Shown piece by piece: positions 1-7,556 of a stretch of DNA of 38,793 bases. Position numbers and translations under genes: made by a program. The DNA is taken from positions 1 through 38,793 of the forward strand of contig CALFZE010000095.1 of NCBI GenBank assembly GCA_937952285.1, in the 5' to 3' direction. Numbering within the stretch: the stretch's first letter is position 1; the number at the start of each line of letters is the position of its first letter. Source of the stretch: UBA2428 sp002343545 (GTDB lineage: Bacteria > Bdellovibrionota > UBA2428). The notes beneath the pieces are model-generated. The model was not told the origin of the DNA. It did not search any database and worked only from the letters and a program-made list of their open reading frames with translations.

Positions 1-911
1 GTCGAGGGTACCGTGTTGAAGTCGAACCAGCCCTGCCAGTTCTCGTAGCCGCAGCGGGGTTCGGTCTGCGCGGACTTGGGACGCCAGAGCATCATGAGCG
101 CGATGTTCTCGCGCGGGCCCTGAAAGTAGTTCACCTCGAAGGGGATCGAGTCGCCCGCGTTCAACCGCACGGAGTGCGTGCCGCAGACGAGCTTCGCGCC
201 CTGCGCGCGGTTGCTCTCGAGGAGCACGGCGTTCGAGGCGCCAAAGCGCATGCGGATGCCGTCGTCGGCGAGGATCGCGATCTCGTAGTCGCCGGCCGGC
301 TTGTTGCCGAGCTCGAGGCGGCCTTCGAAATCGAGGCGGAAGAACTCGAAGACGGACTCCCCGAGCACGTTCGAGAGGACGCCGCCCGCGAGCAGCGGGA
401 AGCCGTCCGTGAACTTGCGCACGGGCACGTTGAGATGGTCGAAGTAAAGTTTGCTCGGTAGTTGAACGGCGTCGCTTTGCTCGAAACGTTCGAGGTTCGC
501 GCCCCACTCGTCGCGCTCGGCGTTCGTGAGCGAGGCGACGGACTTCTGCGGAATGCGCGCTTTGCCGCGCAGGCCGCGGGTGTAGGAGTCCGGCGAGCCC
601 ACGGGCGCCCCGCCGTCGCAGACCGCGTTCGAGTAGAGCGCGCGGATCTGCGCCGAGGTCAGGTGACGGGCCGGGTCGTCGGACTCGTCGACGTCGCGGG
701 CTTGCGTGGAGTCGTGTTGGGGAAGGGTCGATCCGCTCCCATGATCGACCGCCGAAAGATCGGGCTTTTCGATCTCGGTCGGAATGTCGACGTTGGCGGC
801 CGCGTTCGAAAGCGCGTCGCCCGAGGGTACGAGCTCCATGCAAGCTGAGAAGGGAAGGGCAACGAGGCCCCAGGCCAATTGGCGTCTCACGACGCGAAGG
901 ATTGACGACAT
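1..911 (-). CDS. PA14-like domain lipoprotein, C-terminus beyond window
   Basis: The frame is open from ATG at 911 down to the window edge, giving about 303 residues; the C-terminus lies outside the window. The N-terminus is a basic, hydrophobic signal ending in FSAC, with the lipobox cysteine at about residue 24, so it is probably an outer-membrane lipoprotein. An acidic, low-complexity linker follows. From about residue 165 the segment has PA14-like features: LYFDHLNVP, then FEGRLEL, then the hallmark ILADDGIRMRF, and later NIALMLMW. PA14 domains are beta-barrel modules that often bind carbohydrate. No strong Shine-Dalgarno precedes the ATG. The next upstream gene on this strand ends at 1075, and I saw no clear terminator between them. 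The lipoprotein call is likely; the PA14 assignment rests on pattern recognition and is moderate. Confidence 0.72.
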   Translation of the reverse strand, partial: MSSILRVVRRQLAWGLVALPFSACMELVPSGDALSNAAANVDIPTEIEKPDLSAVDHGSGSTLPQHDSTQARDVDESDDPARHLTSAQIRALYSNAVCDGGAPVGSPDSYTRGLRGKARIPQKSVASLTNAERDEWGANLERFEQSDAVQLPSKLYFDHLNVPVRKFTDGFPLLAGGVLSNVLGESVFEFFRLDFEGRLELGNKPAGDYEIAILADDGIRMRFGASNAVLLESNRAQGAKLVCGTHSVRLNAGDSIPFEVNYFQGPRENIALMMLWRPKSAQTEPRCGYENWQGWFDFNTVPS

Positions 912-1074
912 TTCGGTACCCGCGGAAGTCAGTGTCTCGTTCGAACTCCGTTACAATCGCACCGCCGAGACTCCCTGACTCTGACGCGCGTGCCCGCCCG
1001 GCGCAAGTGAAGAGCGGATGAAGGGCGGCGTGAGCGTGAAAGCCCGGAATTTTCGGTGGGATTCCCTTCGTCGA

Positions 1075-2016
1075 TCAAAAGTCCGTTTGGAAGGTGACGC
1101 CGCCGCCGTAGGCCGACTGGAGGCGCTGAACCGTGAACGAGACTTGGCTCGATTGAAAGATGGCGGCGGTGGCCGAGAGGCTCAGGTCGTTCAAAAAGTA
1201 AGAGGCGTAACTCGCTCGACGTCGTTCGACGCGCGATTCGCAGAACGGGAACTCGCCGGGACTGCGGGAAGGATCGGTCTGGCACCGCTCACGCTCGACG
1301 TCCTGAAAACCGCCTCCCACGCCCGTGCCGACCCCGAGCGACCAGCGATCGGAAAGACGATACTGGGCGTTCAATTGAAGTCCGAGGTGGAAACCCTCGA
1401 CTCCCGCGCCCCGATCGGTGTTTCCGAAACGATACGCCGCGGTCGTCGTGAGCGCGTGCGTAAAGCGCCAAGGGCCCGTGCCGTAAGTGTGGACGACGGC
1501 CACGCTCGGGGATATCGTCCAACCCGTTCTGGAGCCGTAAGTGGGAATGCCGATCGGGCTGAAGACGAGTCCCCACTCTTGGCCGTCGCCGTTCGTCGCG
1601 CGGAGACTGTAGCCGAAATAGGTGGGGGCCATATAAACCCACTTTTCGTTGATCCCGTAGGCGTAGCCGAGGCCGGGGCTCCACAGCATCATCTCTTCGT
1701 CGAGAATCTTGCCGCGCAAGATGGAGAAGCCGTAGAGGAGGCGATGTTGCCCCTGCTTAACGAAAAGAGAGTTGTAGGTTTCCTCCGGGATCGGCGTCGT
1801 CGCGCGGTCCGAACTCGCCTCGCCCTCGGTCGCCGCGTCGTCGGAGTCGGAAGCATCGTAGACCGATGTTGGAAGGGGCGAAGCGGGCCGCTTGTACACC
1901 GTTGGGCTGAGCATGGCGATCAAGGGACTGTTGCCGACCCAGCCGCCGCTGCCGTAGGCGAGCGTCGCGAAACAGAGCCCGAAGACGGCGTAGCGACTGA
2001 GGGAAGAGGTTTTCAT
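1075..2016 (-). CDS. Secreted envelope protein, paralog of the adjacent upstream gene
   Basis: Start is ATG at 2016, preceded by AGGAG at a good distance; the frame runs further upstream to 2076 but that would overlap the previous gene and add a non-signal extension. The 313-residue product has a signal peptide (MKTSSLSRYAVFGL...) and a mature N-terminus GSGGWVGNSPLIAML. The rest is rich in alternating aromatic and glycine segments, consistent with a beta-barrel, and ends in phenylalanine (VTFQTDF), the usual outer-membrane barrel signal. It shares GGWVGNSPL and HTYGTGxWRFT with the product of the gene ending at 2042, so the two are tandem paralogs. It is the last gene of a three-gene operon headed by a TIGR02147 regulator, 25 bases after its paralog. 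Function unknown. Confidence 0.8.
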   Translation of the reverse strand: MKTSSLSRYAVFGLCFATLAYGSGGWVGNSPLIAMLSPTVYKRPASPLPTSVYDASDSDDAATEGEASSDRATTPIPEETYNSLFVKQGQHRLLYGFSILRGKILDEEMMLWSPGLGYAYGINEKWVYMAPTYFGYSLRATNGDGQEWGLVFSPIGIPTYGSRTGWTISPSVAVVHTYGTGPWRFTHALTTTAAYRFGNTDRGAGVEGFHLGLQLNAQYRLSDRWSLGVGTGVGGGFQDVERERCQTDPSRSPGEFPFCESRVERRRASYASYFLNDLSLSATAAIFQSSQVSFTVQRLQSAYGGGVTFQTDF

Positions 2017-2041
2017 CGAGACTCCTGGGGATGCGAGAAGG

Positions 2042-2878
2042 CTACCATTCTGTTGAGAGCGTGAGGCTCGCGCCATCCGTCTTGCCGCCTTCGATGCGGT
2101 CGCCGTCGACGTTACCGAAGCCCGCCGTGAGCATTCCGTGATCGGAAATACGGCGCGAGATCGTCAGCTGGGGACGGTAGAAAAAGAATTCTTTCACCCT
2201 CTGACGAGCGGAGAGCGAGGGGGCGCAAGCGTGAACCTTGCAACCTGACCAGCCCTCGGCGTAGCCCAGGCGAGTCTCCGAGCTGAAGCCGAGAATCCAC
2301 TTTTCTCCGAGCGAGTAGGTGAGGCCCGTGCGTAGGCGGAGGTCAAGACTCTGCCAAATCGGGTCGTCGCCGAAGCTCGCGACTCCCGAGAAGGAGAGAA
2401 GATTCGTGAAGCGCCAGCGCCCCGTTCCGTAGGTATGCAGCAAGCCGACCCCGGGACCGATCGAGAAACCCGAGTGGCTCAAGTAATCCAGGCCGCCTGG
2501 CATCCCGAAGACAAGGGCGAGTTCGTGGCTTTCCCCGCCGCGTCCCCGAAGGTTATACGCGAAGGTCGAAAAGTTTTTGAGCGTCCAGTCTTCCGAAAGG
2601 CCATAGTCAAAACCGAGGAGGTTGGCGTGTTCGCCCGAATAAATGAAACCGATCGTTAGGCGGCTTATGCCCTCGCCCAGGAGCAGCGAATTGTGTTCTT
2701 CGTTGAAGAACGGATCGGGGTCGTTTTTCTCGAGTGAGCTTGCCGTCGATCGGATCGACGGTTGGAAGGCCGCGAGGAGGGGACTGTTGCCGACCCAACC
2801 GCCGCTGGCCCGAGCGGAATCGGCGAGGCTCCACGCGGTCAGGGCGAGGGCAAGCTGGAGGGGAGGCAGGATTTTCAT
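2042..2878 (-). CDS. Secreted envelope protein, beta-barrel-like, paralog of the following gene
   Basis: A 278-residue product with signal peptide (ending near SARA) and mature N-terminus SGGWVGNSPLLAAF. The body alternates aromatic and small residues (for example GLLHTYGTGRWRFTNLL) and the last residue is tryptophan (LTLSTEW), both typical of outer-membrane barrels. Its ATG overlaps the stop of the upstream regulator gene (ATGA), which implies translational coupling; no good Shine-Dalgarno is present. It is followed after 25 bases by a paralog. A role as an outer-membrane pore or surface protein is an inference from barrel features; no named family was recognised. Confidence 0.8.
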   Translation of the reverse strand: MKILPPLQLALALTAWSLADSARASGGWVGNSPLLAAFQPSIRSTASSLEKNDPDPFFNEEHNSLLLGEGISRLTIGFIYSGEHANLLGFDYGLSEDWTLKNFSTFAYNLRGRGGESHELALVFGMPGGLDYLSHSGFSIGPGVGLLHTYGTGRWRFTNLLSFSGVASFGDDPIWQSLDLRLRTGLTYSLGEKWILGFSSETRLGYAEGWSGCKVHACAPSLSARQRVKEFFFYRPQLTISRRISDHGMLTAGFGNVDGDRIEGGKTDGASLTLSTEW

Positions 2879-3732
2879 GGCGTGGGTTCTCCGGAATCGC
2901 GTCGGGTCAGCGGGTACAGTTGGATGTTCACGCGGACGACTTCGCCGTCCGTCTTATTCGAGGTCGCGTAGCGTTCCATGAGGTGACGACCGAAGCGGTT
3001 CACCTCTTGTTTGAGTTCCTCGATCTTGTCGCGCGGGACCGTGGCCGTGAGCGATCCGAAGGCGCGTTCTTCGGGGTCGAGACTTTGCACCGCTTCGGCG
3101 GCCTCGGCGAGAACGTGGGCGTGGAAGGCGGCGTTCTCGGCCCGGCGCAGCTGATCCGTGCTTTCGAGCTTCTTTTCGAGCGAGTGCCAGCCTTCGTCGT
3201 CGCTCCGCACGAGCCCCAAACGTTCGAGGACGCCCAGAAGGGATTGGATCTCGTCGGCCTTGGCGACCCCGAGACGGAGTCGCTTCTTGAACCAGCCCGG
3301 CCGGGCTTCGGCGTCGACGAGGTCGAGCATGTGGTAGAGCGTCCAGGCGAGCGGCCGACGCAGGATCTCGAGACGGTCCGCGGCGAGGCTCGGCGCGCCG
3401 GCGCGCGCGAGGCGTCGCCGGATCTCGTCGAGTTGTTCGCTTTGGGCGCGGGGATCGCGGGTTCGCTCGAGCCGCGCGAGCCGGCGGAGGTGATCGGCTT
3501 CGTCGCGTTCGAGCTTGGCCGCGGCCAGGAAGCCTTCGAGCCAAGCTTCGCTCAGCGCGCGCTTTCCTTGCACGACGAGCGTCAGGAAGTTCGGCGAGGA
3601 GATGCGCGCCCAGCGGGCGAAGGCGCGGCGGCTGTAGCCGCGCAGGCCCGTGGCGGCCCAGACGTCGAACGCGCGCACGTAGTCACGCGTCGAGAGGAAG
3701 TCCTGGGCCCGGGGGCGCGTGGTGGCCGACAT
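2875..3732 (-). CDS. TIGR02147-family regulator (DUF4423)
   Basis: A 285-residue protein. The N-terminal part contains GYSRRAFARWARISSPNFL followed by VVQGKRALSEAW, the helix-turn-helix-like signature of TIGR02147 proteins, and the C-terminus ends in the typical VNIQLYPLTRR strand. This paralogous family is known mainly from Fibrobacter and Bdellovibrio-like bacteria and is presumed to act in transcription control; no ligand is established. The ATG at 3732 has no Shine-Dalgarno, but a promoter-like pair TTGAAG-N17-CATAAA ends 7 bases before it. It overlaps the next gene by 4 bases and heads an operon with two paralogous envelope proteins, which it may control. Confidence 0.88.
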   Translation of the reverse strand: MSATTRPRAQDFLSTRDYVRAFDVWAATGLRGYSRRAFARWARISSPNFLTLVVQGKRALSEAWLEGFLAAAKLERDEADHLRRLARLERTRDPRAQSEQLDEIRRRLARAGAPSLAADRLEILRRPLAWTLYHMLDLVDAEARPGWFKKRLRLGVAKADEIQSLLGVLERLGLVRSDDEGWHSLEKKLESTDQLRRAENAAFHAHVLAEAAEAVQSLDPEERAFGSLTATVPRDKIEELKQEVNRFGRHLMERYATSNKTDGEVVRVNIQLYPLTRRDSGEPTP

Positions 3733-3739
3733 GGGCCCA

Positions 3740-3768
3740 TTTATGTGGCAATTTTGTTACCGCTTCAA
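3740..3768 (-). promoter_or_regulatory. Candidate promoter of the TIGR02147 operon
   Basis: Read on the minus strand, TTGAAG (3768-3763) and CATAAA (3745-3740) are separated by exactly 17 bases. The expected transcription start falls on or within a base of the ATG at 3732, which would make the mRNA leaderless. The GTTACC half-site at 3756-3761 lies in the spacer. Confidence 0.55.
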
Positions 3769-3798
3769 TGGGCCTTGGGGCTTTGTGATCGTATTAAT

Positions 3799-3816
3799 GG
3801 TAACGAAGTTGTTACC
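3799..3816. promoter_or_regulatory. Candidate operator: GGTAAC-N6-GTTACC palindrome
   Basis: A 6-bp inverted repeat (GGTAAC at 3799-3804, GTTACC at 3811-3816) lies upstream of the TIGR02147 promoter, and a further GTTACC half-site sits between its -35 and -10 (3756-3761). The palindrome overlaps the stop codon of the neighbouring gene ending at 3812. Autoregulation by the TIGR02147 protein is an inference. Confidence 0.4.
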
Positions 3817-4465
3817 AGGTCGGCGGGCGACGGAAGGCGTCGATGAGCCCGCGCACGCCGTTGCCGATCTGGTTGATCCGGTCGATCTCGGCGTTGACCC
3901 GGGCGCGCACGGAGGCTTCCGTCGAGCAGGCGATCTGGAAGCCCAGACGGCCCGAGAGCTCGGCGGCGATCTTGTCGGATTTTTTCTCCGCAACGTTGCC
4001 CGAACGGTCGCGTTTGAGAACGCGGTCGGCGGGGCGCCGAAGGATGGAGACTTTGCGTTCACCCTGGCCGCAGGCGTCGGCTTTGGCACGCAGGGCGCTT
4101 TCGGCCGCGCGCAGGTTATCGGCGGAAACGTCCGGGCCGGTCGGGTTCGCGGCTTCGATCACGCGTCCGTTCTCGAGCGTGATCTTGACGCGAATGGCGC
4201 CGTGTTCGTAGCGGAAGCGGTCGAGCTTCTTGGCCTCCACGATCTCGAAGGCGATTTCGTCGTACTCGGCCGTGAGGATCTCTCCCTCGACGCGGGTCAA
4301 GAGATCCAGCTCGTTCTCTTGTTCGTCGAAGAAGTAGGCGGCGGGGTTGAAGCTCTCACCCGAAACCTGAAGGAAGGACCAGTCTTTCGGCAACGCGTGG
4401 GACCCGGCCGAAGCCATGACCACGCCAAGCAAAACGAGCGACCGCATTCCCGATTTCAAGCCCAT
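3812..4465 (-). CDS. Secreted periplasmic protein of unknown function
   Basis: Start chosen at ATG 4465 because GGAGG lies 9 bases upstream and a signal peptide follows (MGLKSGMRSLVLLGVVMASAGSHA); the frame extends upstream but without these signals. The product has 217 residues. The mature part includes KDWSFLQVSGESFNPAAYFFDEQENEL in two shorter recognisable halves, an acidic middle, a basic segment (KRDRSGNVAEKKSD) and a C-terminal helical stretch (RVNAEIDRINQIGNGVRGL). Two cysteines may pair in the periplasm. No family recognised. Its stop overlaps the GTTACC palindrome upstream of the TIGR02147 gene, which is 79 bases downstream on the same strand. Confidence 0.78.
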   Translation of the reverse strand: MGLKSGMRSLVLLGVVMASAGSHALPKDWSFLQVSGESFNPAAYFFDEQENELDLLTRVEGEILTAEYDEIAFEIVEAKKLDRFRYEHGAIRVKITLENGRVIEAANPTGPDVSADNLRAAESALRAKADACGQGERKVSILRRPADRVLKRDRSGNVAEKKSDKIAAELSGRLGFQIACSTEASVRARVNAEIDRINQIGNGVRGLIDAFRRPPTW

Positions 4466-4564
4466 TCGAATTCCCCCTCCGAAAGTCGTTTCCTTCGATT
4501 TTGCAAAGTCGGGACCAGCGGCCGCGAGCCCGCCAAAACGGTCGGCGGGCCCCGAGGTTGTTGA

Positions 4565-4607
4565 GCCCCCCACACTCCGTCGACAAGTTCGACGGAGTGT
4601 GGGGGGC
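4565..4607. repeat. Perfect 19-bp inverted repeat with 5-base loop
   Basis: Arms 4565-4583 and 4589-4607 are exact reverse complements; the inner part is ACTCCGTCGA...TCGACGGAGT and the outer part is a run of C paired with a run of G. There is no T-tract on either side, and it lies between divergent promoters, so it is not an obvious terminator. It could be a protein-binding site, or an RNA hairpin if a transcript crosses it. Confidence 0.8.
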
Positions 4608-4622
4608 GAGGCGCGGCCGGCG

Positions 4623-4696
4623 AGGCGTCAGGCATTTTTTGGTGGCGCAGTCGCGTCATTTAACGCAAGTGCGCCACCAAAAAACGCCTGACGCCT
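4623..4696. repeat. Long palindromic repeat, copy 1 of 3
   Basis: Arms of 27 bases (4623-4649 and 4670-4696) pair with a single mismatch. The ends read AGGCGTCAGGC and GCCTGACGCCT and the inner arms read GGTGGCGCA/TGCGCCACC. The 20-base centre contains GCGTCATTTAACGC, an imperfect version of the palindrome found in the centre of copies 2 and 3. Unlike those copies it lies in a divergent region, not after a stop codon. Confidence 0.85.
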
Positions 4697-4767
4697 TCGG
4701 GTCTTACGAAGTCTCTCTTGGCTGAAATCGTGGCTTTTTGGCGGAGCGTCGAGGGCGGGTCGCGGGC

Positions 4768-4773
4768 TATACT
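4768..4773 (+). promoter_or_regulatory. -10-like TATACT six bases before the DUF444 start
   Basis: TATACT matches the sigma-70 -10 consensus at five of six positions and is followed by six bases and then ATG at 4780. No Shine-Dalgarno is present. A leaderless transcript is inferred; no convincing -35 was found. Confidence 0.45.
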
Positions 4774-4779
4774 ATTCCC

Positions 4780-5913
4780 ATGGCGGACGACTCCCGAATC
4801 TTCAGTATGTCCGGGATCAAGCGGGATCACGGGCGCTTCCGTGACATCGTGCAGGGCAAGATTCGGGAAAGCTTGAAGAAATACATCTCCAACGGTGAGA
4901 TGATCGGGCGCAAGGGCAACGACCGGGTCTCGATTCCGGTGCCCCAAATCGACCTCCCGCGCTTCACCTTCGGTTCGAAGAATCAGGACGGCGTGGGGCA
5001 GGGCGAAGGCAATCCGGGCGATCCGGTTCCGGGCCAACCCAAAGAGGGCGACGGCGAAGGCAAGGCCGGCCAAAACGAAGGCCAGCACGATCTCGAAGTC
5101 GACGTCTCGCTCGAGGAACTCGCGCAGATGCTCGGCCAAGAGCTCGGTCTGCCACGTATCGAGCCGAAGGGCTCCAAGGACATCTCTTCGCGCAGCACGA
5201 AGTACACCGACATCCACAACGTCGGTCCGCAGTCGTTGCGCCACTTCAAGCGCACCTACCGCGAAGCGCTTAAGCGTCAGATCGCCTCGGGCATCTACCG
5301 CCCGGAGAACCCCGTCATCGTGCCGATCAAGAAGGACTTCCGCTTCCGAGGCTGGGCCGAGACGCCGCGCCCGCAGACGAACGCCGTGATCCTCTACATC
5401 ATGGACGTGTCGGGCTCGATGGGCGACGAACAGAAAGAGATCGTGCGCACGGAATCCTTCTGGATCGATACCTGGCTGCGCTCTCAGTACAAAGGGATCA
5501 CCCGCCGCTACATCATCCACGACGCCGCGGCGAAGGAAGTCGACGAGAACACCTTCTACCGCGTGCGCGAGAGCGGCGGCACGCTCATCAGCTCGGCCTA
5601 TAAGCTCGCGCTCGACATGCTCAAGCAGGATTACCCGGTCGGGAACTGGAACACTTATGTCTTCCACTTTTCGGATGGCGACAACTGGTCGGGCGAAGAC
5701 ACCAAGCTCTGCCTCGACATGCTCAAGAACGAGATGCTTCCGATCGTGAACCAGTTCTCCTACGGCCAAGTCGAAAGCCGTTACGGCTCGGGTCAGTTCT
5801 TCAAGGACCTGATCGAACGTTTTCCGAGCGAAGAAAAGATCGTCGCGTCCCGCATCGCGGACCGCGAAGGCATCTACGATTCCATCAAACACTTCTTGGG
5901 GACCGGACGCTAA
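4780..5913 (+). CDS. yeaH: YeaH/YhbH family protein (DUF444)
   Basis: 377 residues from ATG 4780, chosen because the family starts close to this point and a -10 hexamer sits just before it; an upstream in-frame ATG at 4738 would add an atypical extension. The C-terminal half has a von Willebrand factor A-like fold with the metal-site motif DVSGSMG starting at residue 209 and later HFSDGDN. The N-terminal half has a Gly/Asp/Glu-rich linker (about residues 66-105). Family members are usually encoded with the serine kinase PrkA (YeaG) and SpoVR and act in stress or starvation responses; E. coli YeaH works with YeaG. SpoVR follows after 2 bases here, but no PrkA gene is adjacent. Confidence 0.95.
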   Translation: MADDSRIFSMSGIKRDHGRFRDIVQGKIRESLKKYISNGEMIGRKGNDRVSIPVPQIDLPRFTFGSKNQDGVGQGEGNPGDPVPGQPKEGDGEGKAGQNEGQHDLEVDVSLEELAQMLGQELGLPRIEPKGSKDISSRSTKYTDIHNVGPQSLRHFKRTYREALKRQIASGIYRPENPVIVPIKKDFRFRGWAETPRPQTNAVILYIMDVSGSMGDEQKEIVRTESFWIDTWLRSQYKGITRRYIIHDAAAKEVDENTFYRVRESGGTLISSAYKLALDMLKQDYPVGNWNTYVFHFSDGDNWSGEDTKLCLDMLKNEMLPIVNQFSYGQVESRYGSGQFFKDLIERFPSEEKIVASRIADREGIYDSIKHFLGTGR

Positions 5914-5915
5914 GC

Positions 5916-7400
5916 ATGGCAAGAGTCAAAGACCTTTCGCGTGAACTCGAGGAATGGCGCGAGACGATCCGCTCGCGCGCGATCGCCGCGGGCCTCGACT
6001 TTTTCGAAGTGACCTACGAGATGGTCGACTACAACGAGGTCAACGAGATCGCCGCGCTCGGCGGTTTCCCGCAGCGTTACCCGCACTGGCGCTTCGGCAT
6101 GGAGTACGACCGCCTCTCGAAGTCCTACGCGTACGGACTCTCGAAGATCTACGAGATGGTCATCAACACGGACCCTTGCTACGCTTATCTGCTCACGGCC
6201 AACTCGCTCATGGAGCAGAAGCTCGTCATGGCGCACGTCTTCGGGCACAGCGACTTTTTCAAGAACAACCAGACCTTCGCGCACACGAATCGCCGCATGC
6301 TCGACACCATGGCGAACCACGCCACGCGCGTGCGCCGTCACCACGAAGCCGTCGGCGTCGAGCGCGTCGAGGAGTTCATGGACGCGTGCCTCTCGCTCGA
6401 TAACTTGATCGACATCCACGCGCCGAGCATCCGCCGCCGCCGCGAGGCCAAGCCCGAGGGCGAGGATCCGAGCCTGCAGGTGCAAAAAATCCCGGTGAAG
6501 TCCTACCTCGACAAGTACGTCAACTCGCCGGAATACATCGAGTCGCAAAAGCAAAAGATCGCCGAGGAAAAGGCGAAGGCCAAGCGCTTCCCCGAGTCGC
6601 CCGAGCGCGACGTGCTCGGTTTCCTGCTGCAGAACGCGCCGCTCGAAGCGTGGCAGCAGGACTGCCTGACGATCGTGCGCGAAGAAGCGCTCTACTTCGC
6701 GCCGCAGGGCCAGACGAAGATCATGAACGAAGGCTGGGCGAGCTACTGGCACTCCAAGCTCATGACCGAAGGGATTCTCAGCTCGGCCGAGATCGTCGAC
6801 TACGCCGACGTCCACAGCGGCACGATGGCCGTGCAACCGGGGGGCTTGAACCCGTACCGCCTGGGCCTCGAACTCTACAAAGATATCGAGGAGCGTTGGA
6901 ACAAGGGCCAGTTCGGCAAGGAATGGGACGAGTGCGACGACTACCTCGCGCGCCAAACCTGGGACAAGAAAACGGGTCTCGGCCGCCAGAAGATCTTCGA
7001 AGTCCGCAAACTCTACAACGACGTGACGTTCATCGACACCTTCCTCACCGAGGACTTCTGCCGTCGCAAGAAACTCTTCACCTTCGCGACGAACGAACGC
7101 ACGGGCGAAGCCGAGATCGAGTCGCGCGAGTTCCGCGAGATCAAGCAGCAGCTGCTCGCGCAGCTCACGAACTTCGGACAGCCGATCATCGAAGTCGTCG
7201 ACGCGAACCACCTCAACCGCGGCGAGCTTTTGCTGAAGCACGTCTTCGAGGGACGGGATTTGCGTCCGGACTACACGGACGCGACGTTACGCAACCTCTA
7301 CGCGATCTGGCGCCGGCCCGTGAACTTGGAGACGATCCAGGAGGGCAAGCTCGTGCGCCTCGCTTGGAACGGCAAGGAGTCTTCGCGCGTCGAGGTGTGA
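5916..7400 (+). CDS. spoVR: SpoVR family protein
   Basis: 494 residues, near the family's usual length of about 500. Recognisable family segments include GGFPQRYPHWRFGMEYD, MAHVFGHSDFF with histidines near residues 107 and 111, NNQTF, and NEGWASYWH at 271-279. These conserved histidine and glutamate clusters recall a metal site, but no enzymatic activity is established. SpoVR is needed for the spore cortex in Bacillus and is widespread in non-sporing bacteria, usually next to yeaH and prkA. The gene begins two bases after the DUF444 stop, so the two are co-transcribed. A gap of 156 bases then separates it from htpX. Confidence 0.96.
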   Translation: MARVKDLSRELEEWRETIRSRAIAAGLDFFEVTYEMVDYNEVNEIAALGGFPQRYPHWRFGMEYDRLSKSYAYGLSKIYEMVINTDPCYAYLLTANSLMEQKLVMAHVFGHSDFFKNNQTFAHTNRRMLDTMANHATRVRRHHEAVGVERVEEFMDACLSLDNLIDIHAPSIRRRREAKPEGEDPSLQVQKIPVKSYLDKYVNSPEYIESQKQKIAEEKAKAKRFPESPERDVLGFLLQNAPLEAWQQDCLTIVREEALYFAPQGQTKIMNEGWASYWHSKLMTEGILSSAEIVDYADVHSGTMAVQPGGLNPYRLGLELYKDIEERWNKGQFGKEWDECDDYLARQTWDKKTGLGRQKIFEVRKLYNDVTFIDTFLTEDFCRRKKLFTFATNERTGEAEIESREFREIKQQLLAQLTNFGQPIIEVVDANHLNRGELLLKHVFEGRDLRPDYTDATLRNLYAIWRRPVNLETIQEGKLVRLAWNGKESSRVEV

Positions 7401-7556
7401 TCGCGCCCATCGCTCGTTAAAAGCCCTTCCCGCGCGGAAGTGGTTTCAGAATGGCACCGCTTCGCGCTCGCGTTTTTGCGCGCGATGCGAAGTCCCTGGA
7501 CTTTCGCCGCGCGCGGCCCCACATTATCTCTTAGTCAGCTAGGAGGTTTTAAAAGC

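Larger units (their letters stand above)
4466..4779. other. Divergent gene-free region with three stacked hairpins
   Basis: These 314 bases separate two divergently transcribed genes. They hold a 7-bp stem GCCCGCC/GGCGGGC (4528-4550), a perfect 19-bp stem with a 5-base loop (4565-4607), and the long palindromic repeat (4623-4696). After these come about 80 bases leading to a -10-like TATACT just before the DUF444 start codon. I saw no ORF with gene-like features here. Confidence 0.7.

Noticed and set aside
937..975. GTTCGAACTCC as a possible tRNA T-arm.
   Set aside because: The flanking bases do not form a T-stem or acceptor stem, and no anticodon arm is found at the right distance.
7460..7492. 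Bulged hairpin after spoVR as a terminator.
   Set aside because: The stem has an internal bulge and no T-tract follows; GC-rich DNA forms such pairings often.
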